Part shown: positions 36,979 through 45,547 of the stretch, piece after piece
Position numbering within the stretch: the first letter of the stretch is position 1
How the letters are laid out: every line of letters begins with the position of its first letter
Assembly (NCBI RefSeq): GCF_002284565.1
Contig: NZ_NPKI01000039.1
Location: 1-61,937 of the forward strand
DNA length: 61,937 nt
From: Mesorhizobium mediterraneum
GTDB lineage: Bacteria > Pseudomonadota > Alphaproteobacteria > Rhizobiales > Rhizobiaceae
Direction: 5' to 3'
Notes under the pieces: generated by a model
What the model saw: the letters and a program-made list of their open reading frames with translations, nothing else
Told to the model about the DNA's origin: nothing
Databases searched by the model: none
Translations under genes and position numbers: made by a program

Positions 36979-37137
36979 TCCGAAAACCGGCTTCCACTTT
37001 TTCGCGGCCATGCTCATATTTTCCTTTTCGCATGGCCCGGTCCGAAAACCGGCTTCCACTTTTCGGGGCCATGCTCATATTTTCCTTTTCGCATGGCCGG
37101 TCCGAAAACCGGCTTCCACTTTTTGGGGCCATGCTCA
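36979..37137. repeat. Three tandem copies of a 60-bp rhizobial intergenic repeat
   Basis: Units begin with GTCCGAAAACCGGCTTCCAC at 36979, 37040 and 37100, so the periods are 61 and 60 bases. The third copy is cut after ATGCTCA, where the upstream permease gene ends. Each unit also has CATGCTCATATTTTCC. GTCCGAAAACCGG-type sequences are common between genes in Rhizobiales; a tandem triplet is less usual. Both strands read open through it, which creates artificial frames. Confidence 0.85.
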
Positions 37138-38106
37138 GCGTTCCTTGACATAGGGCACGCCGCCGGCGCGCGGCGGGATCGCCTTGCCGATGAAGCCGGC
37201 GAGAAGGATGACGGTGAGGATATAGGGCAGCGCCTGCATGAGTTGCACCGGCACCTTGCCGATCACTGGCAGCGGCGTGCCCTGCAGGCGGATCGACAGC
37301 GCGTCGAGGAAGCCGAACAACAGGCAGGCGAACATGGCGTTGACCGGCTTCCACTTGGCGAAGATCAGCGCGGCCAGCGCGATATAACCCTTGCCGGCGG
37401 TCATGTCCTTTACGAAGCCGCCGTTCTGCACCATCGACAGGTAGGCGCCGGCAATGCCGGTGAGCACCCCGGTGCAGATCAGCGCCCGGTAGCGCAGCCA
37501 GGCGACCGAGATGCCGGCCGTGTCGACCGCGGCCGGATTCTCGCCGACCGCGCGCATCCGCAAGCCGAAACGGGTGCGGAACAGCACCCACCAGGTGAAC
37601 GGCACGGCGAGGAACGCGATATAGACCAGCACGGAATGGCCGGAGATGAGTTCCGAATATATCGGACCGAGGATCGGCACGCCCCTGAGCGCGTCCGCGC
37701 CAGGCCAGATGATCGCCCCGAACCGCTCGCCGGGCGCAAGTGCCGGAGTGCGCCCACCTTGCTGGAACCAGGCCTGGCCAAGCATGATCGTCGATCCCGC
37801 GGCGATGAAATTGATCGCGACGCCGGAGACGATCTGGTTGCCGCGATGAGTGATCGAGGCAAAGCCGTGGATCATGGCGAAGGCGACCGAGATCAGGATG
37901 GCCATGCCGAGGCCGAGATAGGCGGAGTGGAAGACGGAGGCTGCGGCGGCACCGGCGAAGGCGCCGACCAGCATCTTGCCCTCGAGCCCGATATCGAAAA
38001 TGCCGGCCCGCTCCGAATAGAGGCCGGCGAGGCAAGCGAGCAGCAAGGGCACCGACAGGCGGATGGTCGAGTCCAGAACCTGGACGATGGCGTTGAACAA
38101 ATCCAT
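37135..38106 (-). CDS. Nucleoside ABC transporter permease (NupQ/YufQ-like)
   Basis: 323 residues, 8-10 membrane helices. LLACLAGLYSERAGIFDIGLEGKML and HRGNQIVSGVAINFIAAG match permeases that pair with BMP-family binding proteins. The ATG is 1 base after the stop of the first permease gene. Its last codon lies in the third 60-bp repeat. Substrate inferred as nucleosides from the neighbouring cdd-punA-deoA and add-upp. Confidence 0.92.
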   Translation of the reverse strand: MDLFNAIVQVLDSTIRLSVPLLLACLAGLYSERAGIFDIGLEGKMLVGAFAGAAAASVFHSAYLGLGMAILISVAFAMIHGFASITHRGNQIVSGVAINFIAAGSTIMLGQAWFQQGGRTPALAPGERFGAIIWPGADALRGVPILGPIYSELISGHSVLVYIAFLAVPFTWWVLFRTRFGLRMRAVGENPAAVDTAGISVAWLRYRALICTGVLTGIAGAYLSMVQNGGFVKDMTAGKGYIALAALIFAKWKPVNAMFACLLFGFLDALSIRLQGTPLPVIGKVPVQLMQALPYILTVILLAGFIGKAIPPRAGGVPYVKER

Positions 38107-38107
38107 C

Positions 38108-39247
38108 TCAGGCGCCCTTCCCCTTGATCGCTTCCATGCCGACGGATCTCGGGCTGAACGAGGCGAACAGCGCCTGGACATAGGGCCGGAACATGTGCTC
38201 GAGCGCGCCGGCGAACAGGATGACCAGGCCCTGGATGATGACGATCATATCGCGGCTGATGGCCGGCATCTCGAAGGCGAGCTCGGCGCCGCCCTGGTAG
38301 AGCATGCCGAATAGTATTGCGGCGAGCACGATGCCGACCGGGTGCAGGCGCCCCATCAGCGCCACGGCGATGCCCACGAAACCGGCGCCCGAAACGAATT
38401 CGAGCGCGACATTGTGCTGGTCGCCCATCGTCGGATTAAGCGCCATCATGCCGGCCAGCGCGCCCGAGATCATCATGGCGACGATGATGATGCGGGTCTC
38501 CGAAATGCCGGCATAGCGCGCCGCTTTCGGGCTGTGGCCGTAGGTGCGCATCTCGTAACCGAGCTTGGTGCGCCAGATCAGCACCCAGACCAGAAAGGCC
38601 ATGGCCAGCGCCAGCAGGAAGCTGATGTTGAACGGCGCCGAGCGTATCTTGGCGCCGAACAGCTCGATGACCCAGTTGAGCTTCGGCAGTTGCGCGCCGT
38701 CGAGGAAGGTGCGTGTCTGCGGCGCCATCGAATTGGCCGGCTTCAAGAATCCGACCAGTGCGTAGACCATGACGCTGGCGGCGATGAAATTGAACATGAT
38801 GGTGGTGATGACGATGTGCGAACCGCGCTTGGCCTGCAGATAGGCCGGGATCAGCGCCCACAGCGCCCCCATTGCCGCGGCGGCGATGATCGCCAGCGGG
38901 AAGGTGAGCCACCATGGCAGCACGCTGTCGAAGGCCAGGCAGACGATGCCGATGCCGAGACCGGCGATATAGCCCTGGCCCTCGCCACCGATGTTGAACA
39001 GGCCGCAATGCGCCGCAACCGCCACCGAAAGCCCGCTGAAGATGAAGGTGGTGGCGTAGAAAAGCGTGAACGCAATGCCTTGCCCACGGCCGAAGGCGCC
39101 CTCGACCAGGACGGCGGCCGCGCGGAACGGATTTTCGCCAACCAGAAGCACGACGAAGCCGGCGACGACGAAGGCAACGGCGAGATTGATCACCGGAATC
39201 AGCCCGTAATCGGCCCAGGCCGGCAGCTTGGCGTAGGGAGTGCTCAT
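38108..39247 (-). CDS. Nucleoside ABC transporter permease (NupP/YufP-like)
   Basis: 379 residues, about 9 helices. HCGLFNIGGEGQGYIAGLG, AKRGSHIVITTIMFNFIAAS and GSGAGFVGIAVALMGR-like segments (here SGAGFVGIAVALMGR) mark this permease type. Its ATG overlaps the ATPase stop by 4 bases. Forms the membrane channel with the NupQ-like protein. Confidence 0.92.
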   Translation of the reverse strand: MSTPYAKLPAWADYGLIPVINLAVAFVVAGFVVLLVGENPFRAAAVLVEGAFGRGQGIAFTLFYATTFIFSGLSVAVAAHCGLFNIGGEGQGYIAGLGIGIVCLAFDSVLPWWLTFPLAIIAAAAMGALWALIPAYLQAKRGSHIVITTIMFNFIAASVMVYALVGFLKPANSMAPQTRTFLDGAQLPKLNWVIELFGAKIRSAPFNISFLLALAMAFLVWVLIWRTKLGYEMRTYGHSPKAARYAGISETRIIIVAMMISGALAGMMALNPTMGDQHNVALEFVSGAGFVGIAVALMGRLHPVGIVLAAILFGMLYQGGAELAFEMPAISRDMIVIIQGLVILFAGALEHMFRPYVQALFASFSPRSVGMEAIKGKGA

Positions 39248-40776
39248 TCCGCCGCCTCCTGACGCTCGACGCCGGCCATCAGCAGGCCGAGCTCGCCCTC
39301 GGTCGCCTCCGGGCCGCGCTCGCCGACGATGCGGCCGGCAAACATCACTAGGATGCGGTCGGACAGCGAACGGATCTCGTCGAGTTCGACCGACACCACC
39401 AGCACCGCCTTGCCCTGGTCGCGCATGGCGATGAGGCGCTTGTGGATGAATTCGATGGCGCCGACATCGACGCCGCGCGTCGGCTGGCCGACGATGAGCA
39501 CGCCTGGGTCTTGTTCCATTTCCCGCGCCAGCACGATCTTCTGCTGGTTGCCGCCGGAGAAATTGGCGGTCTTGAGCCGGCAGTCCGCCGGGCGGATGTC
39601 GTATTTGGCTATTCTGTCCTTGGCGTCGTCGCGGATGGCGTCGATGTTGAGGAACGGCCCCTTCAGGTAGCGCGGATCGTCGTGATAGCCGAGGATCGAA
39701 TTCTCGTTCTCCTCGAAGGCCAGCACCAGCCCGACATGATGACGGTCTTCCGGCACATGGGCGAGACCGCGGTCGCGCAGCTCGCCGGGATCGGCGGCCC
39801 CGGTGAGATCGATCGGCTTGCCGTCGAGCATGACGGAGCCCGAGACGGCGCGCCTGATGCCGGAAATCGCCTCGAGCATTTCGGATTGCCCGTTGCCGGC
39901 GACGCCGGCGATGCCGACGATCTCGCCGGCGCGCACATCGAAGGAGATGTCGTCGACCATGGTGACGCCGCGGGAATCCTTCACCGTCAGGTTCTTGACC
40001 GCGAGCTTGACGCCGCCGGCTTCCGCCTCGCCCTTCTCGACCCTGAGCAGCACACGGCGCCCGACCATCAGCTCGGCCAGCTCCTCGACTGTCGTCTTCT
40101 TGGTCTCCCTGGTCGCCACCATCGTGCCCTGGCGCATGACCGAGACCGTGTCGGTGATCGCCATGATCTCGCGCAGCTTATGGGTGATCAGCAGGATCGT
40201 CTTGCCCTGCTCCTTCAGCTGCTTGAGGATGCGGAACAGATGGTCGGCTTCTGCGGGCGTCAGCACGCCCGTCGGCTCGTCGAGGATCAGGATCTCGGCG
40301 CCGCGATACAGCGCCTTGAGGATTTCGACACGCTGCTGCAGGCCGACCGGCAACTCTTCGATGATCGCATCGGGATCGACTTCCAGCCCGTATTCGCGCT
40401 CGAGCCGTTCCAGTTCGGACCGCGCCTTGGCGATGCTCTTCTTCAGCAGCGCATCGCTTTCGGCGCCGAGAATGACGTTTTCCAGCACCGTGAAATTGTC
40501 GACCAGCATGAAGTGCTGATGCACCATGCCGATGCCGAGCGCGATGGCGTCGTTTGGCGACTTGATCGACGCCGGCTGGCCGCCGACGCGGATCTCACCG
40601 CTGTCGGCCTGGTAGAAGCCATAGAGGATCGACATCAGTGTCGACTTGCCGGCGCCGTTCTCGCCGACAATGCCGTGGATGGTGCCGCGCACGATCTCCA
40701 GATTGATGTCGCGGTTGGCGCGCACGGCGCCAAAACTCTTGTTGATGCCGATCAGCTCGATTGCGGCTTGCGCCAT
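39244..40776 (-). CDS. Nucleoside ABC transporter ATPase, two ABC cassettes (NupO/YufO-like)
   Basis: 510 residues, two ATPase domains in tandem as in sugar and nucleoside importers. First domain: Walker A GENGAGKS near residue 38, a signature region around PVGLQQRVEILKAL, and Walker B LILDEPTGVL. Second domain: a changed Walker A region (GVAGNGQSE), signature FSGGNQQKIVLAREM and LIVGQPTRGVD. Degenerate ATP sites in the second half are normal here. First of three coupled genes. Confidence 0.94.
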   Translation of the reverse strand: MAQAAIELIGINKSFGAVRANRDINLEIVRGTIHGIVGENGAGKSTLMSILYGFYQADSGEIRVGGQPASIKSPNDAIALGIGMVHQHFMLVDNFTVLENVILGAESDALLKKSIAKARSELERLEREYGLEVDPDAIIEELPVGLQQRVEILKALYRGAEILILDEPTGVLTPAEADHLFRILKQLKEQGKTILLITHKLREIMAITDTVSVMRQGTMVATRETKKTTVEELAELMVGRRVLLRVEKGEAEAGGVKLAVKNLTVKDSRGVTMVDDISFDVRAGEIVGIAGVAGNGQSEMLEAISGIRRAVSGSVMLDGKPIDLTGAADPGELRDRGLAHVPEDRHHVGLVLAFEENENSILGYHDDPRYLKGPFLNIDAIRDDAKDRIAKYDIRPADCRLKTANFSGGNQQKIVLAREMEQDPGVLIVGQPTRGVDVGAIEFIHKRLIAMRDQGKAVLVVSVELDEIRSLSDRILVMFAGRIVGERGPEATEGELGLLMAGVERQEAAE

Positions 40777-40935
40777 GCAGCCTGTCCCACTCTTATTTTT
40801 TTATCGCTTGGTCAAAACGCCTAGCATGACGCCCCGTCTGTGCCAATTGGCCGGAGCAGCGTTCACTCTCGACAAATCCCCGCGCGCTTGTCAATTTCGA
40901 ACGTGGCCGCAGCCTTCACATTCGCTGTCGCATCG

Positions 40936-41031
40936 GCCGGAAAACCGGATTCGATTTTCGGAAAGCACGATGCGAAGATTGTAAGTGTCAGAGCGTAGTT
41001 TGTGCGTCCAATTGGACGCCCGTCGCTCTAA
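40936..41031. repeat. Rhizobial intergenic mosaic-type palindromic element
   Basis: In the 319-base gap between the nucleoside ATPase and slyX. CCGGAAAACCGG (40937-40948) leads into TTTCGGAAAGCACGATGCG, then AGAGCG (40990-40995), a perfect palindrome GCGTCCAATTGGACGC (41004-41019) and CGCTCT (41024-41029), giving a nested hairpin. From memory this composition recurs between genes in Mesorhizobium and relatives. The gap also holds the ATPase promoter, not identified. Confidence 0.65.
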
Positions 41032-41095
41032 TGTGGCAGACCCAGAAAATTCGCATCTCTTGGGAGTTGCGCAGCAAGAACCCGAGGTTTTTCAA

Positions 41096-41305
41096 ATGAC
41101 CATGCCCGCCGACCGGCTGACAACGCTGGAAATACGCGCCGCCGAGCAGGAGAAGACCATCGAGGAACTGTCCGGCCAGATCGCCGAGCAGTGGAAGGTG
41201 ATCGAGCGCATGCAGCGCAAGCTCGATGCGCTCACCGACCGCTTCCTGGCGTTGGAGGAACAGGCCGCACCGGACGTGCCGGTGACCAAGCCGCCGCATT
41301 GGTGA
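41096..41305 (+). CDS. slyX: SlyX family protein
   Basis: 69 residues, almost all one amphipathic coiled coil (RLTTLEIRAAEQEKTIEELS to LTDRFLALEE) with the family C-terminus PPHW. The start at 41096 has GAGG upstream; the frame is open further back but is intergenic repeat. The role of SlyX is unknown. It lies in the gap between the nucleoside ABC genes and the binding-protein gene. Confidence 0.88.
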   Translation: MTMPADRLTTLEIRAAEQEKTIEELSGQIAEQWKVIERMQRKLDALTDRFLALEEQAAPDVPVTKPPHW

Positions 41306-41398
41306 GCGACTGAGGAAGAGCAACGAGCGTGGCCGGTGAAAGCGACCGCATAGCCGGACGGCCGCGAATACGTGCAGCCGGCCCACGCGGTTCTCAGG

Positions 41399-41764
41399 TC
41401 AGGCAGCGGCTTTCGACGGCTGCCAAAGTTCGATCGGATTGCCTTCGGGATCATGAATGCGGCAGAAGCGGCCGGCCTCTGAATCCCATTCGGCGCGAGT
41501 TTCGACGGCGATGCCCGCCGCCTTGAGATCGGCCACGGTCGCATCGATGTCATCGACGCGGAAATTGATCATCCACTGCTGATCCATGCGACCGAAATAG
41601 TCGCTCTCTCGACGGAACGGTGCGAAGACGGTCGGGCCAGCCTCCTGTTTCCAGACGGTCTTGGCGATGTCGACAATGCCCAGATGCTTCTCGTACCAGG
41701 CGGTCAGCGCTTGCGGGTCGCTGGCGCGAAAGAAGAAGCCGCCTATTCCCGTCACCGTTGCCAT
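41399..41764 (-). CDS. VOC/glyoxalase-family protein
   Basis: 121 residues, a single vicinal-oxygen-chelate domain made of two beta-alpha-beta-beta-beta units. FFFRASDPQALTAWYEKHLGI opens the domain, and FCRIHDPEGNPIELWQP ends it with the usual metal-ligand Glu. WKQEAGPTVFAPF lies between. The substrate is not predictable. Monocistronic, convergent with slyX. Confidence 0.88.
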   Translation of the reverse strand: MATVTGIGGFFFRASDPQALTAWYEKHLGIVDIAKTVWKQEAGPTVFAPFRRESDYFGRMDQQWMINFRVDDIDATVADLKAAGIAVETRAEWDSEAGRFCRIHDPEGNPIELWQPSKAAA

Positions 41765-41820
41765 CGGCCGTTACCTCCTCTTGCCGGATATTATTTTTGC
41801 GGTCCGCCATCCATAACGCA

Positions 41821-41850
41821 AAACCGCCGGGTTTTCACCCCGGCGGCTTT
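41821..41850 (-). terminator. Terminator of the nucleoside-binding protein gene
   Basis: CCGCCGGG (41824-41831) pairs with CCCGGCGG (41839-41846). On the minus strand the hairpin ends in TTTTG, 29 bases after the stop of the BMP-type gene. Confidence 0.8.
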
Positions 41851-41874
41851 GATCAGATCCGCGATGTCGGTCGA

Positions 41875-42864
41875 TCAATAAGGGCAGGCGTTGTCCGACA
41901 TGTAGTCGTGCACCTTGACGGTGCCGGCGATGATGTCGGCCTTGGCCTTTTCGACCGCCGCCTTCATCGCGTCATCGACAAGCGCCTTGTTGTTGTCGTC
42001 CATGGCGTAGTCGACACCGCCTTCCTTGAGGCCGAGGTCGTTGATGCCGCCGGTGAACTTGTCGTTCTTGGCGTCCATGAAGGTGTTGTAGACGGCAACG
42101 TCGACGCGCTTGACCATGGAGGTCAGCACCTTGCCGGGCTGCAGTCCGTTCTGGTTGGAATCGACGCCGATGCCGAGCTTTCCGGCATCCGCCGCTGCCT
42201 GCAGCACGCCAACACCGGTTCCGCCTGCCGCCGCATAGATCACGTCGGCGCCCTGGTCGATCTGCGTCTTGGCGATCTCGCCGCCCTTGGCCGGATCGTT
42301 CCAGGCTGCCGGCGTATCGCCGGTCATGTTCTGGATGACATCGGTCGCGCCGGCTGCCTTGGCGCCGCCGACATAGCCGCAGCCGAATCTGCGGATCAGC
42401 GGAATGTCCATGCCGCCGATGAAGCCGACCTTCTTCGACTTCGAGGCCATCGCCGCCATCACGCCGACGAGGTAGGAGCCTTCCTGCTCCTTGTAGACGA
42501 CGGAGCGGACATTGGGCTTGTCGACGACCATGTCGATGATGGCGAATTTGGTGTCGGGAAACTCGACGGCGATCTTCTCCAGCGCATCCGCCCAGGAGAA
42601 GCCCGCCATGGCGATCGGATTGCGGCCATCCTCGGCGAAACGGCGCAGCGCCTGCTCGCGCTGGGTCGCGTTGCTGACCTCGAATTCCACATAAGCGATA
42701 CCGGTTTCGGCCTTGAACTTTTCGGCGCCATTGAAGGACGCTTCGTTGAACGACTTGTCGAATTTGCCGCCGAGATCGTAGAGAAGCGCGGGCTGAATGT
42801 CCGCGGCGAAGGCCGGAAGAACCATCGCAGTTGCGGCCAGGAGGCCGAGAACGATACGTTTCAT
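41875..42864 (-). CDS. BMP-family nucleoside-binding protein
   Basis: 329 residues. Signal peptide MKRIVLGLLAATAMVLPAFA, then a periplasmic binding fold with ALLYDLGGKFDKSFNEASFNGAEKF and IGGMDIPLIRRFGCGYVGGAKA, characteristic of the BMP family (PnrA and TmpC relatives that bind purine nucleosides). It should deliver substrate to the permeases at 37135-39247. It is separated from them by slyX and a VOC gene, so has its own promoter and terminator. The start at 42864 is the Met opening the signal peptide. Confidence 0.92.
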   Translation of the reverse strand: MKRIVLGLLAATAMVLPAFAADIQPALLYDLGGKFDKSFNEASFNGAEKFKAETGIAYVEFEVSNATQREQALRRFAEDGRNPIAMAGFSWADALEKIAVEFPDTKFAIIDMVVDKPNVRSVVYKEQEGSYLVGVMAAMASKSKKVGFIGGMDIPLIRRFGCGYVGGAKAAGATDVIQNMTGDTPAAWNDPAKGGEIAKTQIDQGADVIYAAAGGTGVGVLQAAADAGKLGIGVDSNQNGLQPGKVLTSMVKRVDVAVYNTFMDAKNDKFTGGINDLGLKEGGVDYAMDDNNKALVDDAMKAAVEKAKADIIAGTVKVHDYMSDNACPY

Positions 42865-43021
42865 GTGATCCACACCCTGTCGGTTATTTTTTCCGTTACG
42901 CACCGCCTGCCCGCCCGGTTCTCCGGCAGGCATGCGACATCAGACAGGAGTGTCTTCCTCCCGCTTCGGGCCAATCTGGCACGGCCCGAAACAAAATTCA
43001 CGCGGAATTTTGACCTTTTGG

Positions 43022-43050
43022 AAAAGCGTGGCGCCGCATCCCGGCGCCAC
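43022..43050 (-). terminator. Terminator-like hairpin after msrA
   Basis: GTGGCGCC (43028-43035) and GGCGCCAC (43043-43050) form a perfect 8-bp stem with a 7-base loop. On the minus strand it is followed by GCTTTTCC. It starts 24 bases after the msrA stop. Confidence 0.7.
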
Positions 43051-43073
43051 GGATCATCGCCTCGACAACGGCC

Positions 43074-43739
43074 TCAGGCGGAGACGGCAGCCGGGATGGC
43101 GCAGGCAACGCCGGTGCCCTGCAGATTGCAATAGCCGTAGGGATTCTTCGCCAGATATTGCTGGTGGTCTTCCTCGGCGAAGTAGAATTCTGGCGCCGGC
43201 GCGATCTCGGTGGTGATCTTGCCGCGGCCGGCACCGCGCAACGAGGCTTCATAGGCGTCGCGCGAGGCGATCGCCGCCTGGTATTGCGCATCGCCGAACG
43301 TGTAGATCGCCGAGCGGTAGGTGGTGCCGACATCGTTGCCCTGGCGCATGCCCTGCGTCGGGTCATGGCTTTCCCAGAACAGCTTCAGAAGCTGTGCATA
43401 GGACACGATCTTCGGGTCGTAGACGACGAGCACGACTTCGGCGTGGCCGGTCAGGCCGGTGCAGGTTTCCTGGTAGGTCGGGTTGGGGGTGACGCCACCC
43501 GCATAACCGACAGCCGTGACCCATACGCCCTCGACCTGCCAGAACATACGCTCGGCGCCCCAGAAGCAGCCCAGTCCGAACATCGCTGTCTCCAGCCCCT
43601 CGGGATAAGGCCCCTTGAGCGGCCGCTTCGAGACAAAGTGCTTGGATGCCGTCGGGATAGGCTTGGCACGACCCGGCAGCGCCTCGGCAGGCTTCGGCAG
43701 ATTGAGCTTCTTGTTCAGCATGTCGCTGAGAAAAAACAT
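43074..43739 (-). CDS. msrA: Peptide methionine sulfoxide reductase MsrA
   Basis: 221 residues. Reduces Met-S-sulfoxide. The active-site GCFWGAERMFW with the nucleophilic Cys is near residue 57, then VGYAGGVTPNPTYQETCTGLTGHAEVV. About 45 extra N-terminal residues (SDMLNKKLNLPKPAEALPGR), common in rhizobial MsrA. HQQYLAKNPYGYCNLQGTG near the end carries a likely recycling Cys. Upstream are 17-bp tandem repeats. Confidence 0.95.
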   Translation of the reverse strand: MFFLSDMLNKKLNLPKPAEALPGRAKPIPTASKHFVSKRPLKGPYPEGLETAMFGLGCFWGAERMFWQVEGVWVTAVGYAGGVTPNPTYQETCTGLTGHAEVVLVVYDPKIVSYAQLLKLFWESHDPTQGMRQGNDVGTTYRSAIYTFGDAQYQAAIASRDAYEASLRGAGRGKITTEIAPAPEFYFAEEDHQQYLAKNPYGYCNLQGTGVACAIPAAVSA

Positions 43740-43753
43740 GCGCGGTCTCCCTT

Positions 43754-43804
43754 TCTCTTTGATTTGGGATTCTCTTTGATTTGGGATTTCTCTTCGTTTG
43801 GGGA
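43754..43804. repeat. 17-bp tandem repeat upstream of msrA
   Basis: TCTCTTTGATTTGGGAT occurs twice back to back (43754-43770, 43771-43787), with a third degenerate copy to 43804. It lies 14 bases upstream of the msrA start, in its leader or promoter region, so copy number could alter msrA expression. Confidence 0.8.
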
Positions 43805-43831
43805 CGCCTGAAGGCCATCAGCAACAAGTCA

Positions 43832-44155
43832 TCAAGTCCGGGCGAACCGCCCTGTCGGCCGCTTCCGCCTGTAGCCGATCATGTAGAGAATGAAGGCAAG
43901 CACCGCGAACACGGCGAAGCCGGGCTGGTTGAGCACCCAGGCGACGGCGCCGTCCCACAGCAGCGGACTGACCTTGTCGCGGACGAAGCTTTCGAAGGCG
44001 CTTCGCGTATCCGGCGAGACGGCGAGCCAGCTTGTGTTGAGCGGGGTCATGACCAGCGCCGAGGCCGCCACCGAGCGTGTCGTATCGAGCACCGCCATGA
44101 TGACGGAAACCGAAAGCGCAACCATTGCCGCGAGACGGAAAAGAAAGCGAAACAT
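43832..44155 (-). CDS. Hypothetical membrane protein
   Basis: 107 residues. An N-terminal membrane helix (about 4-22, LFRLAAMVALSVSVIMAVL), a periplasmic loop (DTRSAFESFVRDKVSPLLWD) and a second helix (VFAVLAFILYMIGY) before a basic tail. AGGAAAGG lies before ATG 44155. Unrecognised; this two-helix pattern is common in small rhizobial envelope proteins. Confidence 0.75.
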   Translation of the reverse strand: MFRFLFRLAAMVALSVSVIMAVLDTTRSVAASALVMTPLNTSWLAVSPDTRSAFESFVRDKVSPLLWDGAVAWVLNQPGFAVFAVLAFILYMIGYRRKRPTGRFART

Positions 44156-44263
44156 GCAGACCTTTCCTCCCCAGGACTTTAGCAGACAGACTGCAACGTC
44201 TGTTTCGAACAGAGAGATAGTGTGCGCGCGCTTTGTTCGCAATCGCGACACGCGAATTTGAAG

Positions 44264-44981
44264 CTACGCTGCCGGTTTCAGCTTTCGCCGATTGACGCGC
44301 CAGACAGCGAGCACACCGCCCGCCACCGCGCCGACAACCAGCCCGGCCAGCCCGACGAACAGGGCAAAATAGGCGCAGGCACCCTCGAAGCAGCTCATGT
44401 CGGTGAGATTCGCGACCATCAAGCCGCCGAAAAACCCGGCGCAGGCGCCGAGCGCGGCGCCGAGAATGACCCCGAGCAAGGTGGCGATGATCGAGGCCAG
44501 CACCAGCGGGCGTTCGGTTCCCGGATTGGCATAGACTGCATCGGCGCCCGAGCCGCGGCGCAGAAGGTAGATGCAGAGCAAGCCGATGGCGATTTCAGCG
44601 CCGGTGATGGCCAGCCCTCTGGCCGAGAAAACGAAGTCCGGCGTGACCAGGATGTAGCACTGCCTCGCCAGCAGCCACAGTATGGTGGCGACCTGCCAAA
44701 GCGTGAAATGCCTGGGAAAACGCGCCCGAGCGGTTGAAGGCGAGACCGAGGACAAAAAGCCCCCACAGAAAGATGACGATGCTGGCGGCGAGGCTGCCAT
44801 AGATGAGATAGTAAACGCTGTCCGGCAGGCCGTAGTCGCTGGTCAGCGGCCATCCCGAGATCATGCCGTAAACAGACCAGGCCATGACCAAGGCGAGCCA
44901 GGCAGGCGGGATGTAGGACAGCCCGCTGTCCGGTCGCCTGGCCGGCCGTCCGCTGGCCGGCTGCTCGTTGCTCGATGTCAT
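44264..44981 (-). pseudogene. Frameshifted multi-pass membrane protein
   Basis: The first part (from MTSSNEQPASG; helices around LALVMAWSVYGMISGW and YLIYGSLAASIVIFLWGLFVLG) is in one frame up to LAFNRSG. The rest (HFTLWQVATILWLLARQCYI to the stop at 44264) is in the next. Dropping one base near 44728-44732 gives one continuous protein of about 238 residues with 5-6 helices. Function unknown. Either a sequencing error or a recent mutation. Confidence 0.7.
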
Positions 44982-45343
44982 GCCGCCCCCGCAAAGCTGA
45001 CGGACACTCGATAGGCGGCCAACAGCGAAGTCAAGCGCGGCAGGTTTTTTTCGGCATTTCCCGTGCACGTCGTTCGACAGTCGCCGCATCGGGAGCATTG
45101 CGTCGGTAGCACGACAAAACCATCTGTACCCGGCAAAGCGAATAGAGTGCCGTTATGGCTTGGCATTCGATGCCGGATCGACTAGATGAGCCCCGCGCCT
45201 GTTGCTTTGACGGCTCAGGTGCGGGGAAAGGGTGTCCGTTGGTTGACGGCGCCCACGGTACCGAGTTCCGGGCCGGAATCCCCCAAGGGAGACGCATCTC
45301 CCCAACCCGCGCGGCGAAACCGGCCGACGCGAAATGCCAAGAC
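44982..45343. other. Gap before the tRNA gene, no supported gene
   Basis: About 360 bases. Open frames cross it on both strands, but all run on into the tRNA or lack protein-like sequence. No promoter or terminator could be assigned with confidence. Confidence 0.5.
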
Positions 45344-45433
45344 GGAGAGGTGGCCGAGTGGTTGAAGGCGCACGCCTGGAAAGTGTGTTTACGGGAAACC
45401 GTAACGCGGGTTCGAATCCCGCTCTCTCCGCCA
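45344..45433 (+). tRNA. tRNA-Ser (anticodon GGA)
   Basis: 90 bases including an encoded CCA end. The acceptor stem GGAGAGG pairs with TCTCTCC (one G-T pair). The anticodon loop CTGGAAA is closed by CACGC/GTGTG. A long variable arm (TTACGGGAAACCGTAA) is typical of tRNA-Ser. The T-loop is TTCGAAT in a GCGGG/CCCGC stem. Its 3-prime end is the likely attachment site of the adjacent integrase. Confidence 0.95.
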
Positions 45434-45511
45434 TCCAGCTTCCATAAAAATCCTTTCTTTTCAAAAACTTCCTTGTTGCGCTTGACCAGTGCGAAGCGAA
45501 ACCTATCTCAG

Positions 45512-45534
45512 ACTGTGTAACAAACTGTGTAACA
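45512..45534 (+). repeat. Direct repeat just before the integrase gene
   Basis: ACTGTGTAACA occurs at 45512-45522 and 45524-45534, period 12, ending 13 bases before the integrase ATG. Such spaced repeats between an attachment site and int often bind the integrase arm domain or a directionality factor. That role is inferred. Confidence 0.55.
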
Positions 45535-45547
45535 TTAGAGAAAGATA

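Noticed and set aside
36944..38035. Minus-strand frame of 363 codons with repeated peptide units
   Set aside because: It reads a permease gene out of frame and runs through the 60-bp DNA repeats, which create the apparent protein repeats.
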